Shown here one piece after another: positions 26,547-34,762 of a stretch of 64,000 bases of DNA. The notes beneath the pieces were generated by a model. That model ran no database searches. It was not told the origin of the DNA and saw only the letters and a program-made list of their open reading frames with translations. The position numbers were made by a program, and so were the translations under genes. Origin of the DNA: an uncultured Rhizobiaceae group bacterium (GTDB lineage: Bacteria > Pseudomonadota > Alphaproteobacteria > Rhizobiales > Rhizobiaceae); the NCBI GenBank assembly GCA_937930845.1, contig CALHBJ010000001.1, forward strand, positions 248,001-312,000, written 5' to 3'. How positions within the stretch are numbered: the stretch's first letter is position 1; the number at the start of each line of letters is the position of its first letter.

Positions 26547-27314
26547 TCAAACAAAATTGACACTGACTTCACCGAAATCGCCAAATTTGGCAGAAACTGT
26601 CTTGCCTGCCTCTGCTGGAACAACGGCGGTGCAGGTGCCGGTTGAAATCCAGTCCCCGGCCTTCAGGCACTGGCCTTTGGTGGCAAGCTGTTGGGCCAGC
26701 CACACCACTGAATTGACAGGATCGCCCATGACGGGTTGTCCATTGCCGGTCTGCTTGACTTCCCCGTCCAGCATGGTTTCCACCACCGTATTGGCAAGAT
26801 CCTGATTTGCCCAATCCTTCACTTGCGGGCCAATCACAAAGGCAGCGTTTCCACCAAAATCCATTGTTACCCCCACACCATTGGCATAGTCGGGATTGCC
26901 GATACAGCGGCCAATCACTTCGATTGCGATGTGCACATCTGCGACAGCGGCTTTGGCGGATTCAACTGTGATCGCCTCCCCGTTGGCAGGGAAATCCCGG
27001 GCCATCTTGAAAGCATATTCCGGTTCCACGGCGCCGACACAGGGTGTCTTTGCCAGGTCATCGCCGGAATTTAATACGCCCGCCTGCGCCATGGGGCCAT
27101 AGAACGGGCTGTCGATTGCAAATCCTTCCTGGGCGGCGGCATTGGTTGCACCCACCTTCCAGCCAACACTGGGCGAACCAAGTTGAGCAAAGGCCTCGCC
27201 CTGAATATCCATGGCATCGTCACGAGTTGGTGCGGGTTGCGGCCACGCCATCATCGTCTGCTCACCACTTTTGCGTGCTGCCACAATCTTTGCGGCCATT
27301 TCTGATTTATTCAT
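26547..27314 (-). CDS. 2-keto-4-pentenoate hydratase/fumarylacetoacetate hydrolase-fold protein
   Basis: About 255 residues, related to MhpD-type hydratases (COG3971). Visible family parts are VGWKVGATN, the metal-ligand Glu pair in VEPEYAFKMARD, and GDWISTGTCTAVVPAEAG near the end. Such enzymes hydrate 2-oxo-pent-4-enoate in aromatic degradation, or decarboxylate related oxo-acids. The ATG at 27314 has AGGA seven bases upstream, whereas the ATG at 27320 would sit right on it. It is divergent from an MFS transporter, with which it may form a small uptake-and-catabolism pair. Confidence 0.85.
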   Translation of the reverse strand: MNKSEMAAKIVAARKSGEQTMMAWPQPAPTRDDAMDIQGEAFAQLGSPSVGWKVGATNAAAQEGFAIDSPFYGPMAQAGVLNSGDDLAKTPCVGAVEPEYAFKMARDFPANGEAITVESAKAAVADVHIAIEVIGRCIGNPDYANGVGVTMDFGGNAAFVIGPQVKDWANQDLANTVVETMLDGEVKQTGNGQPVMGDPVNSVVWLAQQLATKGQCLKAGDWISTGTCTAVVPAEAGKTVSAKFGDFGEVSVNFV

Positions 27315-27421
27315 TGTCATTTCCTGACTGATGCGAAATTCTCATCTTTCATATCAAAAATATTCATTCGCGCGCCATTTGTTTTGTGACTAATAGTGAG
27401 CGAGAAAATTCCAAACGGACA

Positions 27422-28675
27422 ATGTGGCAAATGAGCGGACTGGCTAAAATATCTCCCAAGCAACGCTGGAATCCGCCGGTGTGGCTTATCATCACCTGCG
27501 GTTGCCTCATTTCATTGCTGGCATTTGGTCCGCGTTCCGCCATGGGACTTTTCCAGGAACCGATTCTTCAGGACCGGGGATGGGGCAGCGCTACATTCGG
27601 GCTGGCCATTGCCATTCAAAATCTCGCATGGGGTTTGGGACAGCCGATCTTTGGTGCCCTTGCTGACCGTTTTGGTGCCTATAAATCCATGGTCCTTGGC
27701 GGTATCATCTATGCGCTTGGCCTTTACATTATGGGCCAGGCGGAAAGCCCGATCTGGCTGCATATTGGGGGCGGTGTGCTGGTTGGGCTCGGCGTGGCAG
27801 CAGGATCTTTCGGCATTATCTTGTCGGTGTTTGCCCGCAATGTGTCAGCCGAAAAGCGATCATTCGTATTTGGCATGGGCACGGCTGCCGGGTCGGCTGG
27901 CATGTTCTTGTTTTCGCCTTTGTCTGCGGAACTTATTGAAACATATGGCTGGTCAAACTCATTGGTAGTCCTCTCAGCCATCATGTTGTTGATTCCGGTG
28001 CTGGCTGCACCGCTATATGGTAGTGCGAAAGACGCCAAGATTCCGCAGGAAAACATTGATCAAACGATTGGTCAGGCATTGAGCGAAGCCTTTGCCCATA
28101 AAAGCTATCTGTTGCTCATTTCCGGCTTTTTCGTTTGTGGCTTTCAGGTTGCGTTCATTACCGCGCATTTTCCAAAATACATTTCAGACATTGGCATCGA
28201 CGCCTATTATGCCGTTGTTGCTATCGCCTTGATTGGCCTGTTCAACATCATCGGCTCGCTGGCTTCCGGCGTGATCGGGCAAAGATATTCAAAGCCGTCT
28301 CTTTTGGTTTGGCTTTATCTGAGCCGGTCCGTGGCGGTCACCGCCTTTCTGTTATTGCCCCAGACGCCGCTGTCTGTGGTAATCTTCTCAATTGTAATGG
28401 GCCTTTTATGGCTTTCCACGGTCGCGCCCACCAATGCGCTGGTGGCGATCATGTTTGGCACCCGCCATTTGGGCACCTTGGGTGGCGTCGTGTTTTTCTC
28501 CCACCAGGTCGGCTCATTCCTGGGGGTCTATTTCGGCGGTGTGCTGCGCGATGCCTATGGCAGCTATGACGTGGTTTGGTGGCTTGGCGTGGCGTTGGGC
28601 CTGTTTGCAGCCCTGGTGCACATGCCCATCAAGGAAGCCGCCGTTGACCGCTCTGCCCCTGCCCCGGCTGCCTAA
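27422..28675 (+). CDS. MFS transporter (monocarboxylate/oxalate-formate type)
   Basis: About 417 residues with 12 hydrophobic segments. It has the MFS loop motif GALADRFGAYKSM after TM2, and a start (CGCLISLLAFGPRSAMGLFQEPI) like the monocarboxylate transporter-type MFS group. The frame is open back to a GTG at 27386; ATG at 27422 or 27431 is more likely given the first helix begins about residue 18, but no strong ribosome site decides. Substrate is unknown; an organic acid is plausible given the divergent keto-acid hydratase. It overlaps the convergent thioesterase stop by 4 bp. Confidence 0.88.
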   Translation: MWQMSGLAKISPKQRWNPPVWLIITCGCLISLLAFGPRSAMGLFQEPILQDRGWGSATFGLAIAIQNLAWGLGQPIFGALADRFGAYKSMVLGGIIYALGLYIMGQAESPIWLHIGGGVLVGLGVAAGSFGIILSVFARNVSAEKRSFVFGMGTAAGSAGMFLFSPLSAELIETYGWSNSLVVLSAIMLLIPVLAAPLYGSAKDAKIPQENIDQTIGQALSEAFAHKSYLLLISGFFVCGFQVAFITAHFPKYISDIGIDAYYAVVAIALIGLFNIIGSLASGVIGQRYSKPSLLVWLYLSRSVAVTAFLLLPQTPLSVVIFSIVMGLLWLSTVAPTNALVAIMFGTRHLGTLGGVVFFSHQVGSFLGVYFGGVLRDAYGSYDVVWWLGVALGLFAALVHMPIKEAAVDRSAPAPAA

Positions 28676-29178
28676 ATCGGAATTTTGAAAATCGAACAGG
28701 TCTGGGTGCCGTGGGCATAGAGTTTGCCTGCCGCATCGGTCAGTCGGGCCTCCGATGTGGCCAGTTGACGGCCGGGGTGAACAACCTGTCCCCGTGCGGT
28801 CAACGGGCCGGTCGCGGCAAACACGGGCCGCACGAAATTGATCTTCAAATCCACCGATGTGCTTGCATAACCAACCGGGCACAGGGTTTGCACGGCACAC
28901 GCCAATGCGGAATCCAAAAGGGTCGCGATGAAGCCGCCGTGGACAGTGCCCATGGGGTTGTAGTGATCTTCACTGGGAACCCCAATGAAAGAAACCATGC
29001 CCTCTTCGACTTCGTGCATCTTGAAGTTCAATGTTCGGCCAATTGCCGGGCCAGGCAATTGGCCGGCACAAATGGCCTTCATGCAGTCAAGGCCGGAAAG
29101 TTTGGCGATTTGCTGCATCGTGATAATATTGGCCTCAGCCGGTCCTTGAGCAAATGCTGGCCTGTTTGAATCACTCAT
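28672..29178 (-). CDS. PaaI-type hotdog-fold thioesterase
   Basis: About 168 residues. The hotdog core is visible with YNPMGTVHGGFIATLLDSALACAV (split here between the catalytic HGG region and the helix) and VDLKINFVRPV. These proteins hydrolyse acyl-CoA or aryl-CoA thioesters; the substrate is not known. The open frame extends upstream into recO, but the ATG at 29178 overlaps the recO stop as ATGA and begins the recognisable domain. It is therefore the last gene of the lepB - rnc - era - recO unit. Confidence 0.87.
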   Translation of the reverse strand: MSDSNRPAFAQGPAEANIITMQQIAKLSGLDCMKAICAGQLPGPAIGRTLNFKMHEVEEGMVSFIGVPSEDHYNPMGTVHGGFIATLLDSALACAVQTLCPVGYASTSVDLKINFVRPVFAATGPLTARGQVVHPGRQLATSEARLTDAAGKLYAHGTQTCSIFKIPI

Positions 29179-29948
29179 AATTTTCCTTCCAAATTCCCGT
29201 TGACGGCACATGCTCCCAAGAGGCGCTGGACCGCGCGCACAAAACTGTCCCGTTCCGCCGCCATTTTCATTCCACGAGGTTCCATCACATTTCGGTTCAG
29301 GAAATAACCGGTCAATGCAAGCCCGGCGGCAATGTCGTCCCAATCAGCGGTCGACGCGCGCGGGATGTCTGTTTTCAGCAAAAATGACGGCAATCTCAGC
29401 AGCTTATCGGCCCATGGCATACCTGCATCTGCACTTACCGCGCGGCCTGTCCTGGGCGACACATAGGTTAGATTTGCGACAACGCCTGTGGCGGCGCAGG
29501 CTTCAAGATCCAACCCAAAGCCAAGTTCATCGAGCATAGCCAATTCAAATTTGATCAGCAGTTCAGCGGCAATCGCCGGGTCTTCCAGATTGTCCAATAC
29601 TACGAGAAACCCGTCATACAGGCCCGCATGGACTTCCCTTTCGGCCAGCAAACGCAGATGCGAGACCATTGTTTGCAGCGCATAGATGCCATGGGCGGTT
29701 TCCATCAACCGGGCCGCACGCAATGCCAGGGGCTCGACGCGCAATTGTCCCAGATGCCCTTCCAATCGGGCCCGCCATGTGGCGGTGATGCTGTTGCCGG
29801 GTTGCAGAACCGGGCGCATGGTGCGCGACCGTCCCCCATGTACCAAACCAAGATGGCGGCCATATTTGCGCGTCATCAGTTCTGCAACAACGGATGTTTC
29901 ACCGTGTTTGCGGACCCCTAAAATGACTGCATCACCTGTCCATTCCAT
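29175..29948 (-). CDS. recO: DNA repair protein RecO
   Basis: Works with RecR to load RecA on gapped DNA and anneals single strands. It has 257 residues. The N-terminal OB-fold begins MEWTGDAVILGVRKHGET and continues with GRHLGLVHGGRSR. A helical domain follows, including FELAMLDELGFGLDLEACAATG. Unlike many RecO proteins it shows no clear four-cysteine zinc site. It is 40 bp downstream of era and overlaps the thioesterase gene by 4 bp. Confidence 0.95.
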   Translation of the reverse strand: MEWTGDAVILGVRKHGETSVVAELMTRKYGRHLGLVHGGRSRTMRPVLQPGNSITATWRARLEGHLGQLRVEPLALRAARLMETAHGIYALQTMVSHLRLLAEREVHAGLYDGFLVVLDNLEDPAIAAELLIKFELAMLDELGFGLDLEACAATGVVANLTYVSPRTGRAVSADAGMPWADKLLRLPSFLLKTDIPRASTADWDDIAAGLALTGYFLNRNVMEPRGMKMAAERDSFVRAVQRLLGACAVNGNLEGKL

Positions 29949-29988
29949 GGAAATGCTTTCCCATCTCCCAGTCTAATTCACAGCGGGT

Positions 29989-30912
29989 CTAACGTGGAAA
30001 ATCGAGACCCATCTCACGATAGCGCTCAGGATCGTCGATCCAGTTTTCGCGCACTTTGACAAACAGGAACAGATGTACTGTCCGCCCCATCATTTCGCTC
30101 AATTCAGCGCGCGCTGCCGAGGATATCGCTTTGATGGTCGCGCCGCCCTTGCCGATGACAATCTTCTTGTGCGCGCTGCGCTGAATGTAGATCACCTGAC
30201 TGATTTTCAGGCTCTTATCCTTCAGTTCTTCCCAGCCTTCCACTTCCACGTGGGCGCTATAGGGCAGTTCCTGATGCAGGCGCAGGAAGATTTTTTCTCG
30301 GGTAATTTCCGCCGCCAATAATTTTTCCGGCAGGTCCGAGACCTGATCAACGGGATAAAGATAGGGACTTAGCGGCAATTGTGCGGCGAGATGATCCATG
30401 AAATCTTCACAGCCATCGCCTTTGAGTGCCGAGATCAAAAAGGTCTGATCAAATTTTGCCCGATCGTTTGCAGCCTTGACCAGCGCGAGCAGTTTTTCAC
30501 GCGGCACCCGGTCGATCTTGTTCAACAACAGAATCTTAGGAAGCCGCACCTGATCAAGACCATCGAGAATGCGCTCCGCATCGCCTCTGATTCCCCGCTC
30601 TGCATCGATCAATACACAGACAATATCTGCATCCTTGGCGCCCCCCCAGGCTGCGTCCACCATGGCACGGTCGAGGCGGCGGCGCGGCTGAAAGATGCCG
30701 GGCGTATCGGCAAAAATGATCTGGCTTTCACCGCGCATGGCAATGCCACGGATCACCGTGCGGGTGGTTTGAACCTTGTGGCTGACGATGGAAACCTTGG
30801 TGCCAACCAGCTTATTGATCAGTGTTGATTTACCAGCATTGGGCGCACCAATGAGCGCTACGAACCCAGCGCGCATTTGGCCGTTGTCCGGCTCTAGTGG
30901 CGTATCAGTCAT
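29989..30912 (-). CDS. era: GTPase Era
   Basis: Ras-like GTPase that binds 16S rRNA near its 3' end and assists 30S maturation. It has 307 residues. G1 is GAPNAGKST (22-30), G3 is DTPGI and G4 is NKID. The C-terminal KH domain contains VIGKGGATIKAISSAAR. Its ATG shares one base with the rnc stop (TGATG), so it is coupled to rnc. Confidence 0.98.
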   Translation of the reverse strand: MTDTPLEPDNGQMRAGFVALIGAPNAGKSTLINKLVGTKVSIVSHKVQTTRTVIRGIAMRGESQIIFADTPGIFQPRRRLDRAMVDAAWGGAKDADIVCVLIDAERGIRGDAERILDGLDQVRLPKILLLNKIDRVPREKLLALVKAANDRAKFDQTFLISALKGDGCEDFMDHLAAQLPLSPYLYPVDQVSDLPEKLLAAEITREKIFLRLHQELPYSAHVEVEGWEELKDKSLKISQVIYIQRSAHKKIVIGKGGATIKAISSAARAELSEMMGRTVHLFLFVKVRENWIDDPERYREMGLDFPR

Positions 30913-31697
30913 CAGCGCGCTTCCTCAATTTCACCATTAGAGTTTTCAATCCAGGCCCCTTCGCGCAGCAATATTTTACGGGCTGCGGCCTGTTCGGCAA
31001 TTCGTTTTGACCGGCCATTGCCGGTGGCACTTTCAATGCCGCTTATCGTCACCTCTACGGTGAAAACGGGGTCGTGGTCCGGCCCTTCCCGCGACACGAC
31101 CGAATAATTGGGCGTATTGCCATTTTGCACATGCGCCCATTCCTGCAATGCCGTTTTGGGATCGCGGGTGGCGGCACCGGACTGATGCACCCGGTCTTTC
31201 CAGAACCGGGTGATGAATGCATTTGCAGCAGCCAGCCCGGCATCAAGATAAATCGCGGCAATCAGGGATTCGACCACGTCGGCGCGCACGCTTTTCATAC
31301 GCTTGCTGGTGAGCAATTTGCGATCAGCACCAGCAAAGATAAATTCGTGCAACTGAAGTTCGTCGGATATTTCCGCGCAGGTGTCACCACTCACCAATGC
31401 ATTGAGACGAACGGACAGTTCACCTTCGCGCGCATTTGGAAATGTTTCAAACAATAATTGTGCAACACACAGGCCCAGAACCCGGTCACCCAGGAATTCA
31501 AGGCGTTCATAGTGGGAGATTTCGTGGTCTCCCGGTGTTGCACTTGAATGGGTCAGTGCCCTGATGAGACGTTCATGGGTGCTGAATTTGTGGCCAATGC
31601 GCTCTTCAAGCGCTTCGATTTTCTTCTCGCTGAACCCGTTGTCCGACACCCTTAAAGACCTTTGAAAATTCTGCTCCAGCGCATCTGTGTCGGCCAT
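30912..31697 (-). CDS. rnc: ribonuclease III
   Basis: Double-strand-specific endoribonuclease for rRNA and mRNA processing. It has about 261 residues. The signature ERLEFLGDRVLGL lies at 64-76, with the catalytic Asp and Glu pairs, followed by a dsRNA-binding domain (about 185-255, with GRSKRIAEQAAARKIL). The ATG at 31697 with GGAAGA seven bases upstream is chosen over a TTG two codons before. It overlaps the end of lepB by 46 bp. Confidence 0.97.
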   Translation of the reverse strand: MADTDALEQNFQRSLRVSDNGFSEKKIEALEERIGHKFSTHERLIRALTHSSATPGDHEISHYERLEFLGDRVLGLCVAQLLFETFPNAREGELSVRLNALVSGDTCAEISDELQLHEFIFAGADRKLLTSKRMKSVRADVVESLIAAIYLDAGLAAANAFITRFWKDRVHQSGAATRDPKTALQEWAHVQNGNTPNYSVVSREGPDHDPVFTVEVTISGIESATGNGRSKRIAEQAAARKILLREGAWIENSNGEIEEAR

Positions 31698-32392
31698 TGC
31701 CAAATCTTCCAGGCGGGCGTTTCGTTGTCGAGAGACAAAAAGATGATCTGAGCTTTGCCGACGAGGTTTTCCTCCGGCACCATGCCCACATCAAACCGGC
31801 TGTCGGCTGAATTGTCACGATTGTCGCCCAGGAAGAAATACTGGCCCTGGGGGACTTCAAATACCCGCGTATTGTCAGGCAGATTGCCTGGTTCAATATC
31901 GATGGTTTCATAGGTGGCGCGATTTTCCATCGTTTCCACAAAGATGGGAACGGAAATGCTCTCGCCACGGCTGATCTCTGTGAATACGCCCTTTTGCGCG
32001 CGGCCAACGGGGCGACCATTGACGAGCACGACACTGTCCTGCAATTGCACTTTGTCTCCGGGCAGGCCGACAACACGTTTGATGTAGTCTTTGCTGGGGT
32101 CCGGTGGGTATTTAAAGACAATCACATCACCGCGTTCCGGCTGGCTTGCCCAGATGCGGCCGCTAAACAGATTGGGCCCAAAGGGAAACGAATATCGGCT
32201 GAAGCCGTAGGAGAATTTCGACACGAAAATATAGTCCCCGATCAACAATGTCGGCTTCATGCTGCCCGATGGAATGTTGAAGGGCTGGAACAGGAAAGTT
32301 CTCAAAATCAACGCCAGGATCAATGCCTGAATGACGACCGATACGGTCTCGCCGATTGTGCTTTCTGATTTGGTCTTGGATTTACTGGCCAC
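31652..32392 (-). CDS. lepB: signal peptidase I
   Basis: Removes signal peptides at the outer face of the inner membrane. It has 246 residues with a single N-terminal transmembrane helix (about 15-33). The catalytic Ser44 lies in PSGSMKPTLL and the general-base Lys105 in SKDYIKRVVGLPGD. Box E (FFLGDNRDNSADSR) is present. It starts with GTG at 32392 behind GGAAAG. The 3' end overlaps rnc by 46 bp in another frame, a larger overlap than elsewhere in the window. In many Rhizobiales acpS directly precedes lepB, but here acpS lies 5 kb away on the other strand. Confidence 0.96.
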   Translation of the reverse strand: MASKSKTKSESTIGETVSVVIQALILALILRTFLFQPFNIPSGSMKPTLLIGDYIFVSKFSYGFSRYSFPFGPNLFSGRIWASQPERGDVIVFKYPPDPSKDYIKRVVGLPGDKVQLQDSVVLVNGRPVGRAQKGVFTEISRGESISVPIFVETMENRATYETIDIEPGNLPDNTRVFEVPQGQYFFLGDNRDNSADSRFDVGMVPEENLVGKAQIIFLSLDNETPAWKIWQWPTQMRWSRIFKGL

Positions 32393-32515
32393 GAACCGAC
32401 TTTCCGAATTTGAATAGGGCTGAAAATGCTGGGCTGCTTATGCCGAGTGGCAAGGGCAAGAGCAAGGCAAAAAGGCCTTCACCAAAAAGGCGCAAATTTC
32501 CACGCCTGCCAGACC

Positions 32516-33184
32516 TTACCCTGTGAGCGAGCGAACACGGCGAAAAACGTCATGGAACATCGGCTCTGTCAGGCGGCCCGTATTGGTGTTGTAGCGGGAA
32601 CAATGGTAGCTGGAGACCACATGATATCCTGCCATTTGATGTTCAACATTGTGGGCAAATGGCACTTGCGAAAGCCGCGTTAGAAGCGCGCGCGCCGTGC
32701 TGTCGTGGGAAATCTTGCCCAATGTGACCAATACTTGCAGTTGTGGAAACCGTTTCAAGGTTTCAATCAGGAATGGGCGGCATGTGTTGATCTCTTGTCC
32801 CACCGGCTTGTTCTGGGGGGGCACACAGCGCACGGCATTGGTGATTGCGCAATCAACCAGTTTCAGCGAATCTGAAGGGTCGGCACCGTACCGGCCTTCG
32901 GCGAATCCGAACTTGACCAGCGTGTCGTAAAGCAAATCTCCGGCCCAATCGCCTGTGAAGGGACGCCCGGTACGATTGGCCCCTTTCAGGCCCGGTGCGA
33001 GGCCAACAACCAGCATTTTCACATTCGCCTCGCCCCCATGGGCCTCATCCGGCATCCAGGTGGGCACGGGCGCATTGTGATAATCCGGGCTCTTTTCCCG
33101 ATGGAATTCGCGAAAATCCACGAGTCGGGGGCACAGGGGGCAGTCCCGCCCCGGTTCGCTGCTGCTGTTAATTACTCCGGCCAT
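32516..33184 (-). CDS. uracil-DNA glycosylase, family 5 (UDGb-type)
   Basis: Removes uracil and other deaminated bases from DNA. It has 222 residues. Motif 1 is GLAPGLKGANRTGRPFTGDW, and the second active-site region is SSYHCSRYNTNTGRLT, the pattern of family 5. Four cysteines (C15, C18 and later ones in NAVRCVPP and NTCRPFL) should hold a [4Fe-4S] cluster. It lies between the NYN gene and lepB on the same strand. A 123-bp gap separates it from the lepB start and holds nothing else I recognise. Confidence 0.93.
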   Translation of the reverse strand: MAGVINSSSEPGRDCPLCPRLVDFREFHREKSPDYHNAPVPTWMPDEAHGGEANVKMLVVGLAPGLKGANRTGRPFTGDWAGDLLYDTLVKFGFAEGRYGADPSDSLKLVDCAITNAVRCVPPQNKPVGQEINTCRPFLIETLKRFPQLQVLVTLGKISHDSTARALLTRLSQVPFAHNVEHQMAGYHVVSSYHCSRYNTNTGRLTEPMFHDVFRRVRSLTG

Positions 33185-33239
33185 TTGGCGTTGATATGCA
33201 GTTGGCGCTCAAAATGCCAGATGCCGTTTGAAACTATCC

Positions 33240-33821
33240 TCAAGCATAATCTTCCTCTTCGTCATCATCATAGACAGGGGCGGATTCGCGGGCTGGTGTT
33301 TCCCGTCCAATCTTGCTTTTGAGACTATTGAGATCAACGAAATAGTCGGCCTGACGCCGCAAATCGTCGGCAATCATCGGCGGTTGGCTTGATGTGGTTG
33401 AAACGACACTGACCTTCTTGCCCCTCAATTGGAGAGCTTCGACCAGACGGCGAAAGTCGCCATCGCCTGAAAACAAGACGAAATGGTCTGCATTGGGCGC
33501 GAGTTCGAGGGCATCGACGGTCAGTTCAATATCCATATTGCCTTTGACTTTGCGCCGCCCGCTGGCATCGGTGAATTCCTTGGCGGCTTTGGTGACGACC
33601 GAATATCCATTGTAATCCAGCCAATCAATCAGGGGGCGGATTGACGAATATTCCTGATCTTCAATCAGCGCGGTGTAATAGTATGCGCGTAGCAAATATC
33701 CGTGCTTTTGGAAATGCCGCAGCAGCGCCTTGTAATCAATGTCGAACCCCAATGCCTTCGACGTTGCGTATAGATTTGCCCCATCAATGAGGAGAACAAT
33801 TCTCTCGCGTTCATCAAACAT
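33240..33821 (-). CDS. NYN-domain (LabA-like) ribonuclease-fold protein
   Basis: About 193 residues. The PIN-like NYN fold shows its acidic residues in LLIDGANLYATSKALG, GNMDIELTVDALE and LFSGDGDFRRLVEALQ, so metal-dependent RNA cleavage is possible. The C-terminus is very acidic (DDDEEEDYA). LabA relatives affect gene expression in cyanobacteria; the role in alphaproteobacteria is unknown. The ATG at 33821 is used rather than a TTG three codons upstream. It is divergent from rpoZ across a 250-bp region. Confidence 0.88.
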   Translation of the reverse strand: MFDERERIVLLIDGANLYATSKALGFDIDYKALLRHFQKHGYLLRAYYYTALIEDQEYSSIRPLIDWLDYNGYSVVTKAAKEFTDASGRRKVKGNMDIELTVDALELAPNADHFVLFSGDGDFRRLVEALQLRGKKVSVVSTTSSQPPMIADDLRRQADYFVDLNSLKSKIGRETPARESAPVYDDDEEEDYA

Positions 33822-33955
33822 GTTTATCAATCCATTATCTGATCAAAACCGCTGGCATACACGGGTTTCAATATAACCTTGCCAGCGATGTGAAACGTTG
33901 AAATTTGGCCGTTCTGTTGGGTGATTACGTGGTGGCGACACGATAGGTTTCAACC

Positions 33956-33985
33956 TCACATCCTGCAAAAGTGAGCAGGATGTGA
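33956..33985 (+). promoter_or_regulatory. 11-bp perfect stem-loop in the rpoZ leader
   Basis: Arms TCACATCCTGC and GCAGGATGTGA pair perfectly around the 8-base loop AAAAGTGA, about 87 bp upstream of the rpoZ ATG. No T-tract follows, so it is not a classic terminator. It could be a regulatory hairpin in the rpoZ 5' leader or a protein-binding palindrome in the rpoZ/NYN divergent region. A second, looser pair (GCTGGCA at 33852 and TGCCAGC at 33881) lies nearer the NYN start. Confidence 0.5.
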
Positions 33986-34071
33986 TCCAGACAAACAATT
34001 TTCTTGAAAAAGCCATGAAACTGGCTTATCGCTTCGCGCCAACACCCAAGACATTCAAGCTGGAGCAACGC

Positions 34072-34479
34072 ATGGCCCGCGTAACCGTCGAAGACTGCAT
34101 TGATAAAGTCCCCAACCGCTTTGAGCTTGTTCTGCTGTCGGCACACCGCTCGCGCCAGATTTCTGCCGGTTCGCAGATTTCGGTTGAACGCGACAATGAC
34201 AAAAACCCCGTTGTTGCCTTGCGCGAGATTGCAGACGAGCAGCTTTCCCCGGAAGATCTCAAAGAGGATCTCATCCACTCGCTGCAGAAGCATGTGGAAG
34301 TTGATGAGCCGGAAGAAGTTGCAGAACCAGCTGTGGCTGAACCCATGATGGCAATCGAGCATTCAGAGACTCCCGTGCCGGACGCCCCGGCACCGGTTAC
34401 CTTTGACACGCTTTCCGAAGACGAACTCCTTGCTGGTATCCAGGGACTGGTGCCACCGGAAAAAACCGACGATTTTTGA
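34072..34479 (+). CDS. rpoZ: RNA polymerase omega subunit
   Basis: 135 residues. The conserved N-terminal part is [20 protein letters not shown] with [11 protein letters not shown], which wraps the beta' C-terminus. The C-terminal half is the acidic Pro/Ala-rich tail usual in alphaproteobacteria. The open frame runs back to 33982, but the ATG at 34072 has GGAG six bases upstream and is the family start. A strong terminator follows 55 bp after the stop. The next gene, rel, encodes the ppGpp enzyme, and omega is known to contribute to ppGpp response. Confidence 0.96.
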   Translation: MARVTVEDCIDKVPNRFELVLLSAHRSRQISAGSQISVERDNDKNPVVALREIADEQLSPEDLKEDLIHSLQKHVEVDEPEEVAEPAVAEPMMAIEHSETPVPDAPAPVTFDTLSEDELLAGIQGLVPPEKTDDF

Positions 34480-34492
34480 TCTCGGATCAAAA

Positions 34493-34524
34493 CATGCCCG
34501 GCCAGACAATTTTCTGGGGGCATG
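34493..34524 (+). repeat. stem-loop just after rpoZ
   Basis: Outer arms CATGCCC and GGGCATG enclose inner arms CCAGA and TCTGG. It lies 14 bp after the rpoZ stop and 10 bp before the strong terminator. There is no T-run, so it may stabilise the rpoZ mRNA end rather than end transcription. Confidence 0.4.
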
Positions 34525-34533
34525 ACCCAAAAT

Positions 34534-34572
34534 AAAAAAGGCCGGTTGCGAAATTTCGTAACCGGCCTTTTT
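34534..34572. terminator. strong bidirectional rho-independent terminator after rpoZ
   Basis: GGCCGGTT and AACCGGCC arms extend with CGAAA/TTTCG inside, apart from one mismatch, and are flanked by an A-run before and a T-run after. This is the clearest intrinsic terminator in the window and should separate rpoZ from rel. Confidence 0.9.
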
Positions 34573-34587
34573 GGTTTCAGTGCGTGA

Positions 34588-34616
34588 CTTGCGGTACGCC
34601 GCTGCATCTCTACATT
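34588..34616 (+). promoter_or_regulatory. weak candidate promoter for rel
   Basis: CTTGCG, 17 bases, then TACATT, between the rpoZ terminator and rel, resembles the alphaproteobacterial housekeeping consensus (CTTGAC-N17-CTATAT). Since a strong terminator precedes it, rel needs its own promoter somewhere in this 190-bp stretch. The exact site is uncertain. Confidence 0.3.
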
Positions 34617-34762
34617 AAATAGTTGTGGACCCAGTATGCGTTTGGCAATTGGGGCTTCATTCATGGGCGTTGGAATCGTCTTGTATAGATGCGCAATAGG
34701 CATTTGCGGGCAATAACGCCACCATTGGCTGGCTGTAATTTTGATTTGGGGTAAGTGCACGC

